Source of the DNA: Onchocerca lupi
Taxonomy: Eukaryota; Nematoda; Chromadorea; Rhabditida; Onchocercidae
Length of the DNA: 64,000 nt
Assembly: GCA_028564675.1 (NCBI GenBank)
Contig: JAOVVO010000003.1
Coordinates: 124,001 to 188,000, forward strand
Direction of reading: 5' to 3'
The notes beneath the pieces are model-generated. The model had not been told where the DNA came from. It saw nothing but the letters and a program-made list of their open reading frames with translations, and did not search any database. A program made the translations under genes and the position numbers. Below are positions 1 to 8,759 of this stretch, in pieces; within the stretch, counting starts at the first letter, position 1, and each line of letters starts with the position of its first letter.

Positions 1-1092
1 TGTGCGATGTTTATTGCTTTTTCCGGAGATTTGCTTACTACATTTGTTTTTTATGAGCTTTTAACTATCAGTACCTATCCTCTTGTTACCTATAATGCAA
101 CAAATGAATCAGTAATAGCTGGACGCTATTATTTTGGCGTGCTGTTTTTTTCTTCCTTAGTACTATTTTTTCCAGTTCTTGGTTTCTTATACAGTGAATT
201 TCATACTTTAGACTTTGTAAGCGATGGAATATTTAAATTTGACACCTCGCTCATTACTTTTACTGCAGTGTGTTTTACTATGCTGATTTATGGAATAGGC
301 AAAGCTGCACTAATGCCAATGCATTTTTGGTTGCCCAAAGCAATGGTTGCACCAACTCCAGTAAGTGCTCTGCTGCATGCTGTTGTTGTTGTGAAGTCCG
401 GAACTTTCATCATCATAAAAGTTATATTGTGCATTTTCGGTATCGGTAATCTACAACGCTTTGCACAACAAAATTGGTTTGCTGGAGGATGGCTGCCATA
501 TATTGCAGGGTTTACCATTATTGCTGCTTCGCTGATTGCACTCAAGCAGAAAGAATTGAAAAAATTGCTTGCTTACTCTACCGTTTCTCAATTATCATAT
601 ATTACACTATCCGCTTCAATTCTTAGCGACTTCAGTGCAAAGGTTGCAATTTTTCAGTTAGTTTGTCATGCGTTTGCAAAAATCACTTTATTTTTTGTTG
701 CAGGTAGCATAATAACGAAAACAGGTGAGAAATATGTGGATAGAATTCATGGCATAGGACGTAGTATGCCAATTGCCATGATAGCATTTACTATAGGTGC
801 GTTATCTATGATAGGGGTGCCACCTGCTCCAACTTTTTGGGGTAAATTTCTCATTTTCCAGGCTGTTTCTGACTCCGGCGATTTATCACTTATTATATTT
901 GTGATTCTTTTGTTGATTGCAAGTACTATACTCAATGGTATGTACTTTTTGCCAATAATTTACAATGCTTTTTTCTCAAAACCTTCCAAAAGGTTTTTCA
1001 TTAAAAAAACACCTATTTTTCTAGTTTTACCACCGGTTATCACTGCGATATGTACTTTTGTTATTTTCTTTAGTTATCAAATAATATTTTAA
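1..1092 (+). CDS. Proton-translocating antiporter subunit (MrpD/MnhD or NuoM/NuoN family), 5'-truncated by window edge
   Basis: Hydrophobic multi-span protein of the proton-conducting membrane transporter family shared by complex I subunits NuoL/M/N and Mrp Na+/H+ antiporter subunits. The frame is open to base 1, so the gene starts outside the window; the first ATG at 7 is probably internal. The family signature is clear: GIGKAALMPMHFWLPKAM, then APTPVSALLHAVVVVKSG with the conserved membrane lysine and histidine, then the ELKKLLAYSTVSQLSY block and FQLVCHAFAKITLFF. It would translocate protons or exchange Na+/K+ for H+ in the inner membrane as part of a larger complex. The ALMPMHFWLPKAM and KLLAYSTVSQ segments suit MrpD/MnhD as well as NuoM; the upstream neighbours, which would decide, are not visible. 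It converges on the gene at 1125. Confidence 0.85.
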   Translation, partial: CAMFIAFSGDLLTTFVFYELLTISTYPLVTYNATNESVIAGRYYFGVLFFSSLVLFFPVLGFLYSEFHTLDFVSDGIFKFDTSLITFTAVCFTMLIYGIGKAALMPMHFWLPKAMVAPTPVSALLHAVVVVKSGTFIIIKVILCIFGIGNLQRFAQQNWFAGGWLPYIAGFTIIAASLIALKQKELKKLLAYSTVSQLSYITLSASILSDFSAKVAIFQLVCHAFAKITLFFVAGSIITKTGEKYVDRIHGIGRSMPIAMIAFTIGALSMIGVPPAPTFWGKFLIFQAVSDSGDLSLIIFVILLLIASTILNGMYFLPIIYNAFFSKPSKRFFIKKTPIFLVLPPVITAICTFVIFFSYQIIF

Positions 1093-1124
1093 AGTGTCTA
1101 TCTTTTTGCTTTAGAACTTTAATT

Positions 1125-2030
1125 CTATTGTGAGTTGGTATCTAGACTTAGATTAATTATCGAAATATGCTCTTTGTCGAAACCTATATCTTTGATTAAC
1201 ATACTATCAGTAACATTCAAAAGTTCTGGCGGAGAAATGATAGTTCTTTTATTAAAAGCTCTCATTCCTATAACTCCAAGCTCTATGGCAAGTGGTAACT
1301 TTTTATCACCAACTTTCAACTGTATTGTTTGGTTTTTGATTATATATTTACCATCATGCCTCATTACACTATATTTAATCGATATTTTATCACCGCACTT
1401 TACTTGTTTTCCGGTTTTGTCAATTAGATCATCAAAAATCATCATGTTATTTATTAGATCGGGATATCTATCTTTTACTTCAAGTAATTTGACATAGTAA
1501 GAACTAATGCTTGCTTCAGTATCATTAGTAGTACTGTTTACAGTAACTACACGTTCTCCTCCTTCCTTCATACCTATTGTTCCCAAACTTAACTCTTTCC
1601 AGTTATTTTGACCTATTTTAAAAGTGACATTAGAGACTTGATTCAAAAGTGATATTGCTAGATTGTTAGATATTTTGTACACTTGCAATAGGACTTCCTG
1701 ACCGCATAAAGCTTTTCTGCCGTTACCTTCCGTGATTTCATAAAAGCTTATCATATTTTCCTCTCTTTTTTGCTGTGTTATTTTTTCTAAATATTCTGTT
1801 ATCCCATACTTTTTAATATAACGGTCAAATGCTGATTCAAGTATTGGTTTCACTAAATAGTATGCTATCGTCTGTACTAAGCTATCGTGCGTAGTACTTA
1901 TCTCATAAAGCTTGTCCTTTTTTTCTGGTTTGCCTTTATTTATGTGTACTATAATAAACACAAAAGCGGAAGTTAGGGTAAAAATTATTATCATGGAAAC
2001 AAGCAACTGTAATACAATTTTTTTAACCAT
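1125..2030 (-). CDS. Membrane-anchored protein with two divergent FKBP-like domains
   Basis: A 301-residue protein with one N-terminal hydrophobic segment (about residues 4-29), so probably a signal anchor with the rest in the periplasm. Residues about 95-190 and 200-285 each resemble the core of FKBP-type peptidyl-prolyl isomerases: a start like ITEGNGRKALCGQEVLLQVY or DKTGKQVKCGDKISIKYSV, then a segment like LGTIGMKEGGERVV or LGVIGMRAFNKRTI that matches the family's 'G-V-x-G-M-x-x-G-x-R-x-x-x-x-P' block. The second copy ends in IISPPELL, near the family's 'IPPELAY'. The aromatic active-site residues of classical FKBPs are not evident, so isomerase activity is doubtful and a chaperone or binding role is possible. 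It sits 23 bases downstream of the broken prenyl synthase on the same strand. The similarity is my own reading of the motifs. Confidence 0.6.
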   Translation of the reverse strand: MVKKIVLQLLVSMIIIFTLTSAFVFIIVHINKGKPEKKDKLYEISTTHDSLVQTIAYYLVKPILESAFDRYIKKYGITEYLEKITQQKREENMISFYEITEGNGRKALCGQEVLLQVYKISNNLAISLLNQVSNVTFKIGQNNWKELSLGTIGMKEGGERVVTVNSTTNDTEASISSYYVKLLEVKDRYPDLINNMMIFDDLIDKTGKQVKCGDKISIKYSVMRHDGKYIIKNQTIQLKVGDKKLPLAIELGVIGMRAFNKRTIISPPELLNVTDSMLIKDIGFDKEHISIINLSLDTNSQ

Positions 2031-2053
2031 CTTTTTTTGCTTGATTCAATAAG

Positions 2054-2909
2054 TCATGTAGGTACGACCAGTAATTCCCCTTGGAGTTTGCTTAGATTGT
2101 CTAAAGCTTGTTTAGAAAGGCTGTCTATGTAGACTTCTATCTCACTTCTATTAAACATAGATATTAAATTATTTACTTTATCTTGTTTGTAGTTTTCAGT
2201 ATTATCTTCAGCTTGAAAGATGAGCCCCAGATTTATCCTATAGTTATATAATGCTCTACATTGTTTATCTGATGCATCTTTTACTATAGCGCCTATTTCA
2301 CATGGAGCTGCAAGTAGTTTTGCGGTTTTCATCAGATGAATTTCTTTTATTTTGCCAAAGTCTTTATCAGAATCTAAAACTTGCTTTCCTACCATTCTTT
2401 TAGCTCCTATTGTCTGAGAAGGGTGATTTTGTGATTTCATAGCGCTTATTACTATCTTCATTTGGTGAAGATAATATTTCAGAAGCGAGAACAAGAGGTG
2501 CATCTTCAGCAACAAGCACTGCTATTGCTTTGTCAAATTTCTTATAGCAGCAGCTTAGCTGATTTTTGCTATTGAAATCATCCTGAATCGGGGAGTAGGT
2601 GTGAATACATTTAATCGCTACAGCAATTGATATTACTTTTACGTTGAACACTTGTGATAAAGCTGTAATTAAAATTGGACGTATGTATTTTGTGAAAGCG
2701 AAAAGCACGTAGCGCATTGCTAATATAAGCTTGTTTTGGCTGTCTTCAGATAAAATTTTATCTATTTTTGCGATAAGTAAACTTTTTATTAACTTGTCTA
2801 GCATTTTTGAATTTATTAGCTTTCTAGCGTATGATACTAAAGTATGCCTTGGCTGGAGCAGTAAAAAGCTTTGTGATAGTTTATCAATTATAAAAGGTAT
2901 TGCAAACAT
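2054..2909 (-). pseudogene. ispA: Broken polyprenyl (farnesyl/geranylgeranyl) diphosphate synthase
   Basis: Two overlapping reading frames on the minus strand (2909-2400, then 2515-2054) together cover an IspA-type prenyl synthase, with a frameshift somewhere in 2400-2515. The first part contains CIHTYSPIQDDF, the position of the first aspartate-rich motif (normally HDDxPxxDDDDxRR), but the second half of that motif is gone. It goes on with KFDKAIAVLVAEDAPLVLASEIL. The second part contains KEIHLMKTAKLLAAPCEIGA, typical of the family, and GLIFQAEDNTE where the second aspartate motif (FQxxDDxxD) should be. Both Mg-diphosphate binding motifs are therefore damaged as well as the frame. An intact family member would condense IPP with allylic diphosphates for quinones and undecaprenyl phosphate. 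It is divergent from acpP, 46 bases away. Confidence 0.8.
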
Positions 2910-2955
2910 AAAGATTTTTTATAACATCAAAGGATAGGTTATTTTTTGATAAAAA

Positions 2956-3228
2956 ATGGATAGCGAACTAGCAAAAAGTACTAGAGAAGACATAGAAGAA
3001 AAAGTAAAAAAGATTGTGTTAGAGCATATTAGTAAGGACGTAGAGAAGTTTGACAGTTCTTCAAAGCTTTCGGAGCATGGAGCAGATAGTTTAGATGCAG
3101 TTGAGATAATTATGGCAGCAGAAGAAGAGTTTGGAATAGAAATTCCTGATGAAGATGCTCAAATAATGGAAACTATGGAACAAATAGTTGATTATATAGT
3201 AAAAAAACAAATAGTTAATGGCAAATGA
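2956..3228 (+). CDS. acpP: Acyl carrier protein
   Basis: A 90-residue acyl carrier protein, the cytosolic 4'-phosphopantetheine-bearing carrier for fatty acid synthesis. The attachment serine is S45 in HGADSLDAVE, matching the family DSL motif, and it is followed by the acidic recognition helix (EIIMAAEEEFGIEIPDEDA). Length is a little above the usual 78-80 residues because of extra N- and C-terminal charged residues. The stop codon overlaps the start of fabF (ATGA at 3225-3228), so the two are translationally coupled, the standard acpP-fabF arrangement. A purine-rich AGGATAGG lies about 19 bases upstream of the ATG, too far for a good ribosome binding site. Confidence 0.97.
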   Translation: MDSELAKSTREDIEEKVKKIVLEHISKDVEKFDSSSKLSEHGADSLDAVEIIMAAEEEFGIEIPDEDAQIMETMEQIVDYIVKKQIVNGK

Positions 3229-4490
3229 ACAGAAGAGTAATAGTTACTGGTGTTGGCCTAATTACTCCACTGGCAATAGATGTTAGAAATACTTGGCTTA
3301 AATTAATAGATGGTAAATCTGGTGTGAAAGGGATCAGCAGGTTTGATGCTTCTGATCTTGCTTGCAAAGTTGCAGGACAAGTTCCCTTACAACACGATAA
3401 TATTGAGCACTGCTTTAATTCATTAAATTATGTTTCTAAAAAAGATCTAAAAAGAACAGATCGCTTTATTCACTATGGTATTGCTGCTGCTATTCAGGCA
3501 GTAGACGATTCACTAATTTTAGAAAACCAAAATATTAATCGGGAACGTATTGGTGTTACTGTTGGCTCCGGTATAGGTGGCCTTCCATCAATTCAAGAAA
3601 ATGTAATTACTATGCAGGAAAAAGGACCTAGACGTGTTAGTCCATTTTTTGTTCCTGCAAGTTTAATAAATTTGATATCTGGTCATATCTCTATTAAATA
3701 TAAATTTATGGGCCCAAACGATTCAGCAGTAACTGCATGTGCAACAGGTGCACATGCAATAATAAACTCAGCAAGAACTATAAAACTTGGCGAAGCAGAT
3801 GTAATGATTGCAGGTGGATCAGAAAGTGCTCTGTGTAGAGTGGGAATTGCGGGTTTTACATCTATGAAGGCATTATCAACTAAATTTAATGATAAACCTG
3901 AAGAGGCTTCAAGGCCGTGGGATGAAGAACGTGATGGATTTGTTATGGGTGAAGGAGCAGGTGTATTAGTTTTAGAAGAATATGAACATGCAAGAAAAAG
4001 AGAAGCAAAAGTATATGCTGAATTGGTTGGATATGGACTAACAGGGGATGCACATCACATCACATCACCACATTTAGAAGGAAGGGGTGCATTCAAAGCA
4101 ATGCAAATTGCCTTAAAGAGTGCGCAAATTAACCCAAATCAAATTGGATATATTAATGCACATGGCACTTCAACACCACTTGGAGATAAAATTGAAGTGA
4201 TAGCAATAAAACAGTTATTTGGTGAACATGCTTATAAAGTACCGGTTTCTTCGACTAAGTCTTCTATAGGGCACTTGCTTGGTGCTGCAGGGAGCGTTGA
4301 AGCAATATTTAGCATCCTTGCATTAAATAACGGAATTACTCCACCAACTTTAAATTTACATAAGCCTTCAGAAGGATGTGATTTGAATTTTGTACCGTTT
4401 AAGGCTCAAGAACACAAAATTCAATATGTACTTTCTAATTCATTTGGCTTTGGCGGCACTAACGCATCACTTATCTTTGGACAAGTATAA
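3225..4490 (+). CDS. fabF: 3-oxoacyl-[acyl-carrier-protein] synthase II
   Basis: A 421-residue condensing enzyme that adds malonyl-ACP to acyl-ACP in fatty acid elongation. The Cys-His-His triad is intact: C172 in TACATGAHA, H313 in NAHGTSTPLGD, H350 in SSIGHLLGAAGS, with the conserved lysine K345 just before. The C-terminal glycine-rich SFGFGGTNAS loop is also present. The length fits FabF (about 410-420). Its start overlaps the acpP stop by four bases, indicating one transcript and coupled translation. Confidence 0.97.
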   Translation: MNRRVIVTGVGLITPLAIDVRNTWLKLIDGKSGVKGISRFDASDLACKVAGQVPLQHDNIEHCFNSLNYVSKKDLKRTDRFIHYGIAAAIQAVDDSLILENQNINRERIGVTVGSGIGGLPSIQENVITMQEKGPRRVSPFFVPASLINLISGHISIKYKFMGPNDSAVTACATGAHAIINSARTIKLGEADVMIAGGSESALCRVGIAGFTSMKALSTKFNDKPEEASRPWDEERDGFVMGEGAGVLVLEEYEHARKREAKVYAELVGYGLTGDAHHITSPHLEGRGAFKAMQIALKSAQINPNQIGYINAHGTSTPLGDKIEVIAIKQLFGEHAYKVPVSSTKSSIGHLLGAAGSVEAIFSILALNNGITPPTLNLHKPSEGCDLNFVPFKAQEHKIQYVLSNSFGFGGTNASLIFGQV

Positions 4491-4797
4491 TTCGGTTTTT
4501 TACTGGAATTGTTTATAGCATAAAATATACAAACATAGAGTGTTCTTATTTTATAGAGTAGTTACTTTTTATAAATTTTCTATCTTATACTATCTAAAAG
4601 TGCATAGTGAAGTTAGATAGAACTAAATTTTGCTTTTTAGTAAGCTTATTGTTATTGAAAGATATTCAAGAAGCTTTTTTAGTCAATTGTAACCTAGATA
4701 AGTTGAGGAATAAATTTTATTTACTTTTACAATATCTTAAGATCTAATGTCACTTTATCAGTAAAAAATATCAAAAAGGATTGTAATTTAGGCTAAT
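4491..4797. other. Intergenic gap, no gene seen
   Basis: AT-rich spacer between fabF and the AEC transporter. All frames are closed and I see no tRNA, no strong hairpin followed by a T run and no recognisable coding remnant. Confidence 0.5.
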
Positions 4798-5727
4798 ATG
4801 TTTTTTACCCTTTTTCTCAAAATATTGCCTGTTTATATTACAATACTGATTGGTTGTTTGGCAGGGAAATACCTTAAGGTTGATAAAAATACTATATCTC
4901 AAATACTTTTTTATATAGCTAATCCAATAGTGATTCTATATGGAGTATCTCATACAGAGGTTAATTTAAAGGTAATTTCTTTGCCGATTTTAATATGGTT
5001 CATAGGTAGCACTATGTCCTTATCAGTTTATTATCTTTCTTCTTTTCTATTTAAAGATAACACGAAAAATATATTAGCATTTAGCTCAGGTAGTACAAGC
5101 ATGGGTTATTTTGGCTTGCCAATTGCTATGACTTTATTTGATGAAGATTCGGTATCTGTATATGTTGTCTGTTATATAGGAATGGCGCTGTTTGAAAATA
5201 GCTTAGGATTTTATATAGCTGCAAATGGTATATATACTGCGAAAGAATGTATGTTAAGATTGTTCAGGCTTCCTTCATCTTATGCGATGATTCTAGGCTT
5301 TTTTTTAAGTATATGCAATGTGCAAATACCTGCTTTTTTGATAGACGTTATGATGAATATTAGAAGTACATTTATTACATTAGGAATGGTGCTGTTTGGA
5401 GTGAGTATTGTACAAATTACAAATTTTAAAATAGATTGGAAGCTTGCTTTAACCGCTATTACAGCAAAGTACGTGTTCTGGCCATTATTTGTTTTGGGAA
5501 TTGTTTTGATAGACAAACATATTATAGGCATATACGACGAGAGTATATATAAAGCACTGATGTTGCTAGCTATTATTCCAGTTTCCGGATCTAGTGTGGT
5601 ACTTGCTAATATTTTAAATTATCAACCAGATAGAGCTACTTTATTACTTCTCATAAGTACCACGGTGGGACTATTTTACGTTCCACTAATGATATCATTA
5701 TTTTTTACTAAACTTATTCCTTTTTGA
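4798..5727 (+). CDS. AEC (auxin efflux carrier) family transporter
   Basis: A 309-residue membrane protein with about ten hydrophobic segments in two similar halves, the usual size and topology of the bacterial AEC family. The start matches the family (ILPVYITILIGCLAGKYLKV), and each half contains a polar break in a helix, for example NPIVILYGVS and SGSTSMGYFGLPIAM, then VSGSSVVLANIL near the C terminus, which resemble family substrate-pathway segments. Bacterial members export or import carboxylates such as malate or malonate; the substrate cannot be read from the sequence. It stands alone between fabF and the convergent gatA. The start is the first ATG in frame, preceded by AAAAGGATTG about 15 bases upstream. 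Confidence 0.85.
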   Translation: MFFTLFLKILPVYITILIGCLAGKYLKVDKNTISQILFYIANPIVILYGVSHTEVNLKVISLPILIWFIGSTMSLSVYYLSSFLFKDNTKNILAFSSGSTSMGYFGLPIAMTLFDEDSVSVYVVCYIGMALFENSLGFYIAANGIYTAKECMLRLFRLPSSYAMILGFFLSICNVQIPAFLIDVMMNIRSTFITLGMVLFGVSIVQITNFKIDWKLALTAITAKYVFWPLFVLGIVLIDKHIIGIYDESIYKALMLLAIIPVSGSSVVLANILNYQPDRATLLLLISTTVGLFYVPLMISLFFTKLIPF

Positions 5728-5787
5728 TCAGAAACTTAGATAGTGTAGCGTTATATGTATACTGGCTACTTATTGAATAGTCTTATA

Positions 5788-7263
5788 TCAAACTAAGCTA
5801 CGTAGTTCAATTATCTTACCACAATTTTGCTCGATTACATTTGCTACATTCAATATTCCAGCTTCATCATAATAGTTTCCAATTACTTGTAAAGCAAGTG
5901 GTAGTCCTTCACTAGAAAGTCCGACAGGAATAGAAATAGCAGGTAGGCCAGCTAAACTTGCTGGTACAGTAAAAACATCATTGATGCACATAATTATCGG
6001 ATCTGGCTTTTCATTTAAGCCAAAAGCTTCTGTCGGAGCGGATGGAACAAGTATGTAGTCTACTTTCTCGAATGCTTTTGTAAAATCGTTCTTGATTAAT
6101 GCTCTAATACATTGTGCTTTTTCATAATATTCATTATAATGACCTGAAGAAAGTGCGTAAGCACCGATAAGGATTCTTCTTTTTACTTCTTTCCCAAAAC
6201 CTTCTGCTCTTGTTAGTGAGTACATTTCTTCAAGGGTATCAGCATCAGCTCTGAATCCGTAACGCACGCCATCGTAGCGAGCAAGATTAGATGAAGCTTC
6301 AGCAGAGCAGATTAAATAGTAGACTGGTATTGCATATTTAGTGTATGGCAAGGTAATATCAACAACTTCAGCACCGCTTTCTTTTAAATTGGAAGAAACT
6401 TTTTCCCAATAATGGACGATTTCTTCTGAGATTCCATCCATTCTATACTCCTTTGGTATACCAATGCTTTTACCCTTAATATCACCACTTATAAGCCTAG
6501 AAAACTTAGGTACTAGCATTTTGCTTGATGTTGAGTCTTTGTTATCATAGCCACAAATTGTTTCCAGCATTAATGCTGAGTCAGAGACAGAACGGGTTAT
6601 AACTCCTGCTTGGTCCAAAGAACTTGCAAATGCGATCATGCCAAAACGTGAACACCTCCCATAAGTTGGTTTTATTCCAACTACTCCACAATAAGCTGCT
6701 GGTTGGCGTACGGATCCACCAGTGTCACTTCCGAGTGCTCCAGCGCATAAGAATCCGGCAACTGCTGATGCAGATCCACCAGATGATCCACCAGGTACAA
6801 CTTTTTCCCCATCACTTTTTCTAGTCCAAACATTTTCAACAGGGCCAAACCAGCTGTTTGTGTTTGCGGAGCCCATACCAAATTCATCCATGTTAAGCTT
6901 ACCGAGCATGGCTGCTCCGCTTTTTAAAAGCAATTTAGATACTGTAGATTCATAAGTAGGAACGAAATTTTCTAGCATTTTTGAACATGCTGTTGTTTTT
7001 ATTCCTTTCGTGCAGAATAAATCTTTGACTCCGACTGGTATTCCCATGAGCGGTGGAGTTATATCGTCTTTCTGTTTTGAAAAATGTTCGTCTGCTGCTT
7101 TAGCGGCTTTTATTGCTATTTCTGGAGTTTTTGTTACAAATGCATTTAGTTTTTCGTTTTCAACTGCGTTGATATGTACCTCTGTAAGTTCAACAGCGGA
7201 AAAATCTTTTCGCTTAAGCCCGTCACGCATCTCTGTAATGCTTAGCTTTCTTAGTTCATTCAT
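5788..7263 (-). CDS. gatA: Aspartyl/glutamyl-tRNA amidotransferase subunit A
   Basis: A 491-residue amidase-signature enzyme, the glutaminase subunit of GatCAB, which converts misacylated Glu-tRNA-Gln (and Asp-tRNA-Asn) to Gln-tRNA-Gln and Asn-tRNA-Asn. The Ser-cisSer-Lys triad is intact: K80 in IPVGVKDLF, S160 in PGGSSGGSAS and the nucleophile S184 in GSDTGGSVRQPA. Length matches the family (about 485-490). The pathway fits the presence of gltX in this window and the lack of GlnRS in the lineage. No gatB or gatC lies beside it, so the operon is split, as usual in Rickettsiales. Confidence 0.97.
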   Translation of the reverse strand: MNELRKLSITEMRDGLKRKDFSAVELTEVHINAVENEKLNAFVTKTPEIAIKAAKAADEHFSKQKDDITPPLMGIPVGVKDLFCTKGIKTTACSKMLENFVPTYESTVSKLLLKSGAAMLGKLNMDEFGMGSANTNSWFGPVENVWTRKSDGEKVVPGGSSGGSASAVAGFLCAGALGSDTGGSVRQPAAYCGVVGIKPTYGRCSRFGMIAFASSLDQAGVITRSVSDSALMLETICGYDNKDSTSSKMLVPKFSRLISGDIKGKSIGIPKEYRMDGISEEIVHYWEKVSSNLKESGAEVVDITLPYTKYAIPVYYLICSAEASSNLARYDGVRYGFRADADTLEEMYSLTRAEGFGKEVKRRILIGAYALSSGHYNEYYEKAQCIRALIKNDFTKAFEKVDYILVPSAPTEAFGLNEKPDPIIMCINDVFTVPASLAGLPAISIPVGLSSEGLPLALQVIGNYYDEAGILNVANVIEQNCGKIIELRSLV

Positions 7264-7773
7264 TAATATTCAATTTTTAGCAAAACATTAATTATAACAA
7301 CAATAGGATAAAGGGTCTATACATTTGTAGTTATAGCTAAGAATGTGATTAAAGTAACTTAGATTACCAAAATGAGTTTATAATTAAGTTGATAGCATAC
7401 TTTTGAGGTATCATCTCAATATATATCATATGAATATTGTGGTTTGATAGTTCCACACCAGAACACAGTGTTTCACGCGTCCTAGAACTGGAATAACATA
7501 GTGTTTGTTGTTAAAATTTAGAACTTATTAGCTATTTTTATTTTAATATAATTAAATCCACTAATATAAATAGTGAATTACTATTCTTAAATTTGACTAA
7601 ATTGGTTGTAAAAAACAGAATTTTCAATAGATTGTTTATAACCTTAGCTATAAGTTCTTACTATGCAACAAAGCAAGGTTAGCTTGTAAAAGCAGTCTTA
7701 CTCTTTGTTTTGCTATAAAACAATTGAATTGACTTTATATGAGTAATCAATATAACTTAGTCAATATGCAATT
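7264..7773. other. Intergenic region between gatA and tRNA-Glu
   Basis: No open frame or identifiable gene remnant. Bases about 7450-7500 carry imperfect inverted segments (ACACCAGAACACAGTGTT, then AGAACTGGAATAACA) that resemble decayed Wolbachia palindromic repeats. The likely tRNA promoter lies here, but I cannot place it with confidence. Confidence 0.4.
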
Positions 7774-7845
7774 GACTCTTTCGTCTAGTGGTTAGGACAT
7801 CACTCTTTCACGGTGGTAACACGGGTTCAAATCCCGTAAGAGTCA
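7774..7845 (+). tRNA. tRNA-Glu (anticodon TTC)
   Basis: Folds as a full cloverleaf: acceptor stem GACTCTT with AAGAGTC, discriminator A at 7845, D-arm with GTGGTTAGGAC, anticodon loop CTTTCAC and T-arm ACGGGTTCAAATCCCGT. The 3' CCA is not encoded. It supplies Glu-tRNA for translation. Confidence 0.96.
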
Positions 7846-7867
7846 CATATTAGGGCTAACTAATATG
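7846..7867 (+). terminator. Hairpin directly after tRNA-Glu
   Basis: Perfect 8-base inverted repeat CATATTAG / CTAATATG with a 6-base loop, starting one base past the tRNA discriminator. It could serve 3' processing or termination; no T run follows, so the terminator reading is weak. Confidence 0.35.
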
Positions 7868-7970
7868 GTAGAGGTGTCTCATATCTATAGAAGCAATGAA
7901 ATACTTATTTTTCTTGCCAGAAAGCTTTTTATTTCTCGTTTTTAGCTTCTTTGATATTTAAGTTGATTGC

Positions 7971-8678
7971 TTAAGTTAAATTGGTTCTCTTACTATTATT
8001 AATTTTTCCTATCATTAACTCGGCGACTTTTTGTTCGGCAACCTTTTTGCTAGAAGCACATGCAGAAACTCTGCCATAATTTTTTATGTAAACTGATATA
8101 GTAAATTCTGGATTATGTGCTGGTCCAGTCTGTTTTTCAAGTTCATACTTTGGTAAGGGTAGTTTATTTTTCTGTGTCCATTCTTGTAGCGAGGTTTTAG
8201 GATCTTGAGGGGGATTGAGCATATATTTAGCTAGCTTTTTCCAATATTGGGTAACAAATCTTTCAACATTTCTAAATCCGCCGTCAATGTAAATCGCACC
8301 TATTAGTGCTTCAAGTGCGTTTTCTAAATTTTTTAAGTTGCATTTTCCTCCATTACATCGCTCACTGTTATCCATGATAATAAAATCACCCAATTTTATC
8401 ACTTTGGCAACATTAGCAATAGTACTACCACAGACTAAGTCCATTTTCCGTTTTGCCAACTTCCCTTCTTTTTCTTTAGGAAAGAGTTTAAATAATATGG
8501 TAGACACAACCATATTTAAAATACTGTCACCTAGAAACTCTAGTCTTTCGTAATTTTCAATTTGATTTTTACTATTCCGTTTATTTAAGCTTGGATGGGT
8601 TAATGCTTCTTCTAGAATAGAGTAGTTTTTAAACCTATAGTTAATAATTTGGGATATAGTGTCGTTTAAGTTTTGCAT
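7971..8678 (-). CDS. rnc: Ribonuclease III
   Basis: Double-strand-specific endoribonuclease for rRNA and mRNA processing. The N-terminal half carries the RNase III signature ERLEFLGDSILNMVVS with its catalytic acidic residues and a second block NALEALIGAIYIDGG. The C-terminal half is a double-stranded RNA-binding domain beginning at DPKTSLQEWTQKNKLPLP and ending in SSKKVAEQKVAELM. The start given is the internal ATG (MQNLND), which leaves the usual short lead before the first helix and gives 235 residues; an in-frame ATG at 8702 would add eight residues. It lies 57 bases downstream of pyrD on the same strand, probably cotranscribed. Confidence 0.95.
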   Translation of the reverse strand: MQNLNDTISQIINYRFKNYSILEEALTHPSLNKRNSKNQIENYERLEFLGDSILNMVVSTILFKLFPKEKEGKLAKRKMDLVCGSTIANVAKVIKLGDFIIMDNSERCNGGKCNLKNLENALEALIGAIYIDGGFRNVERFVTQYWKKLAKYMLNPPQDPKTSLQEWTQKNKLPLPKYELEKQTGPAHNPEFTISVYIKNYGRVSACASSKKVAEQKVAELMIGKINNSKRTNLT

Positions 8679-8759
8679 GTTTGTTATCTTAGAAAGAAAC
8701 ACTTCTTATTTTATACCTTTATATCAGAAAATCAGTTTTATTCTATTAAAATAAAGTTG

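Noticed and set aside
7440..7510. Another palindromic repeat between gatA and tRNA-Glu
   Set aside because: Only short imperfect matches to the pattern in ileS and alaS; not enough to list as a repeat copy.
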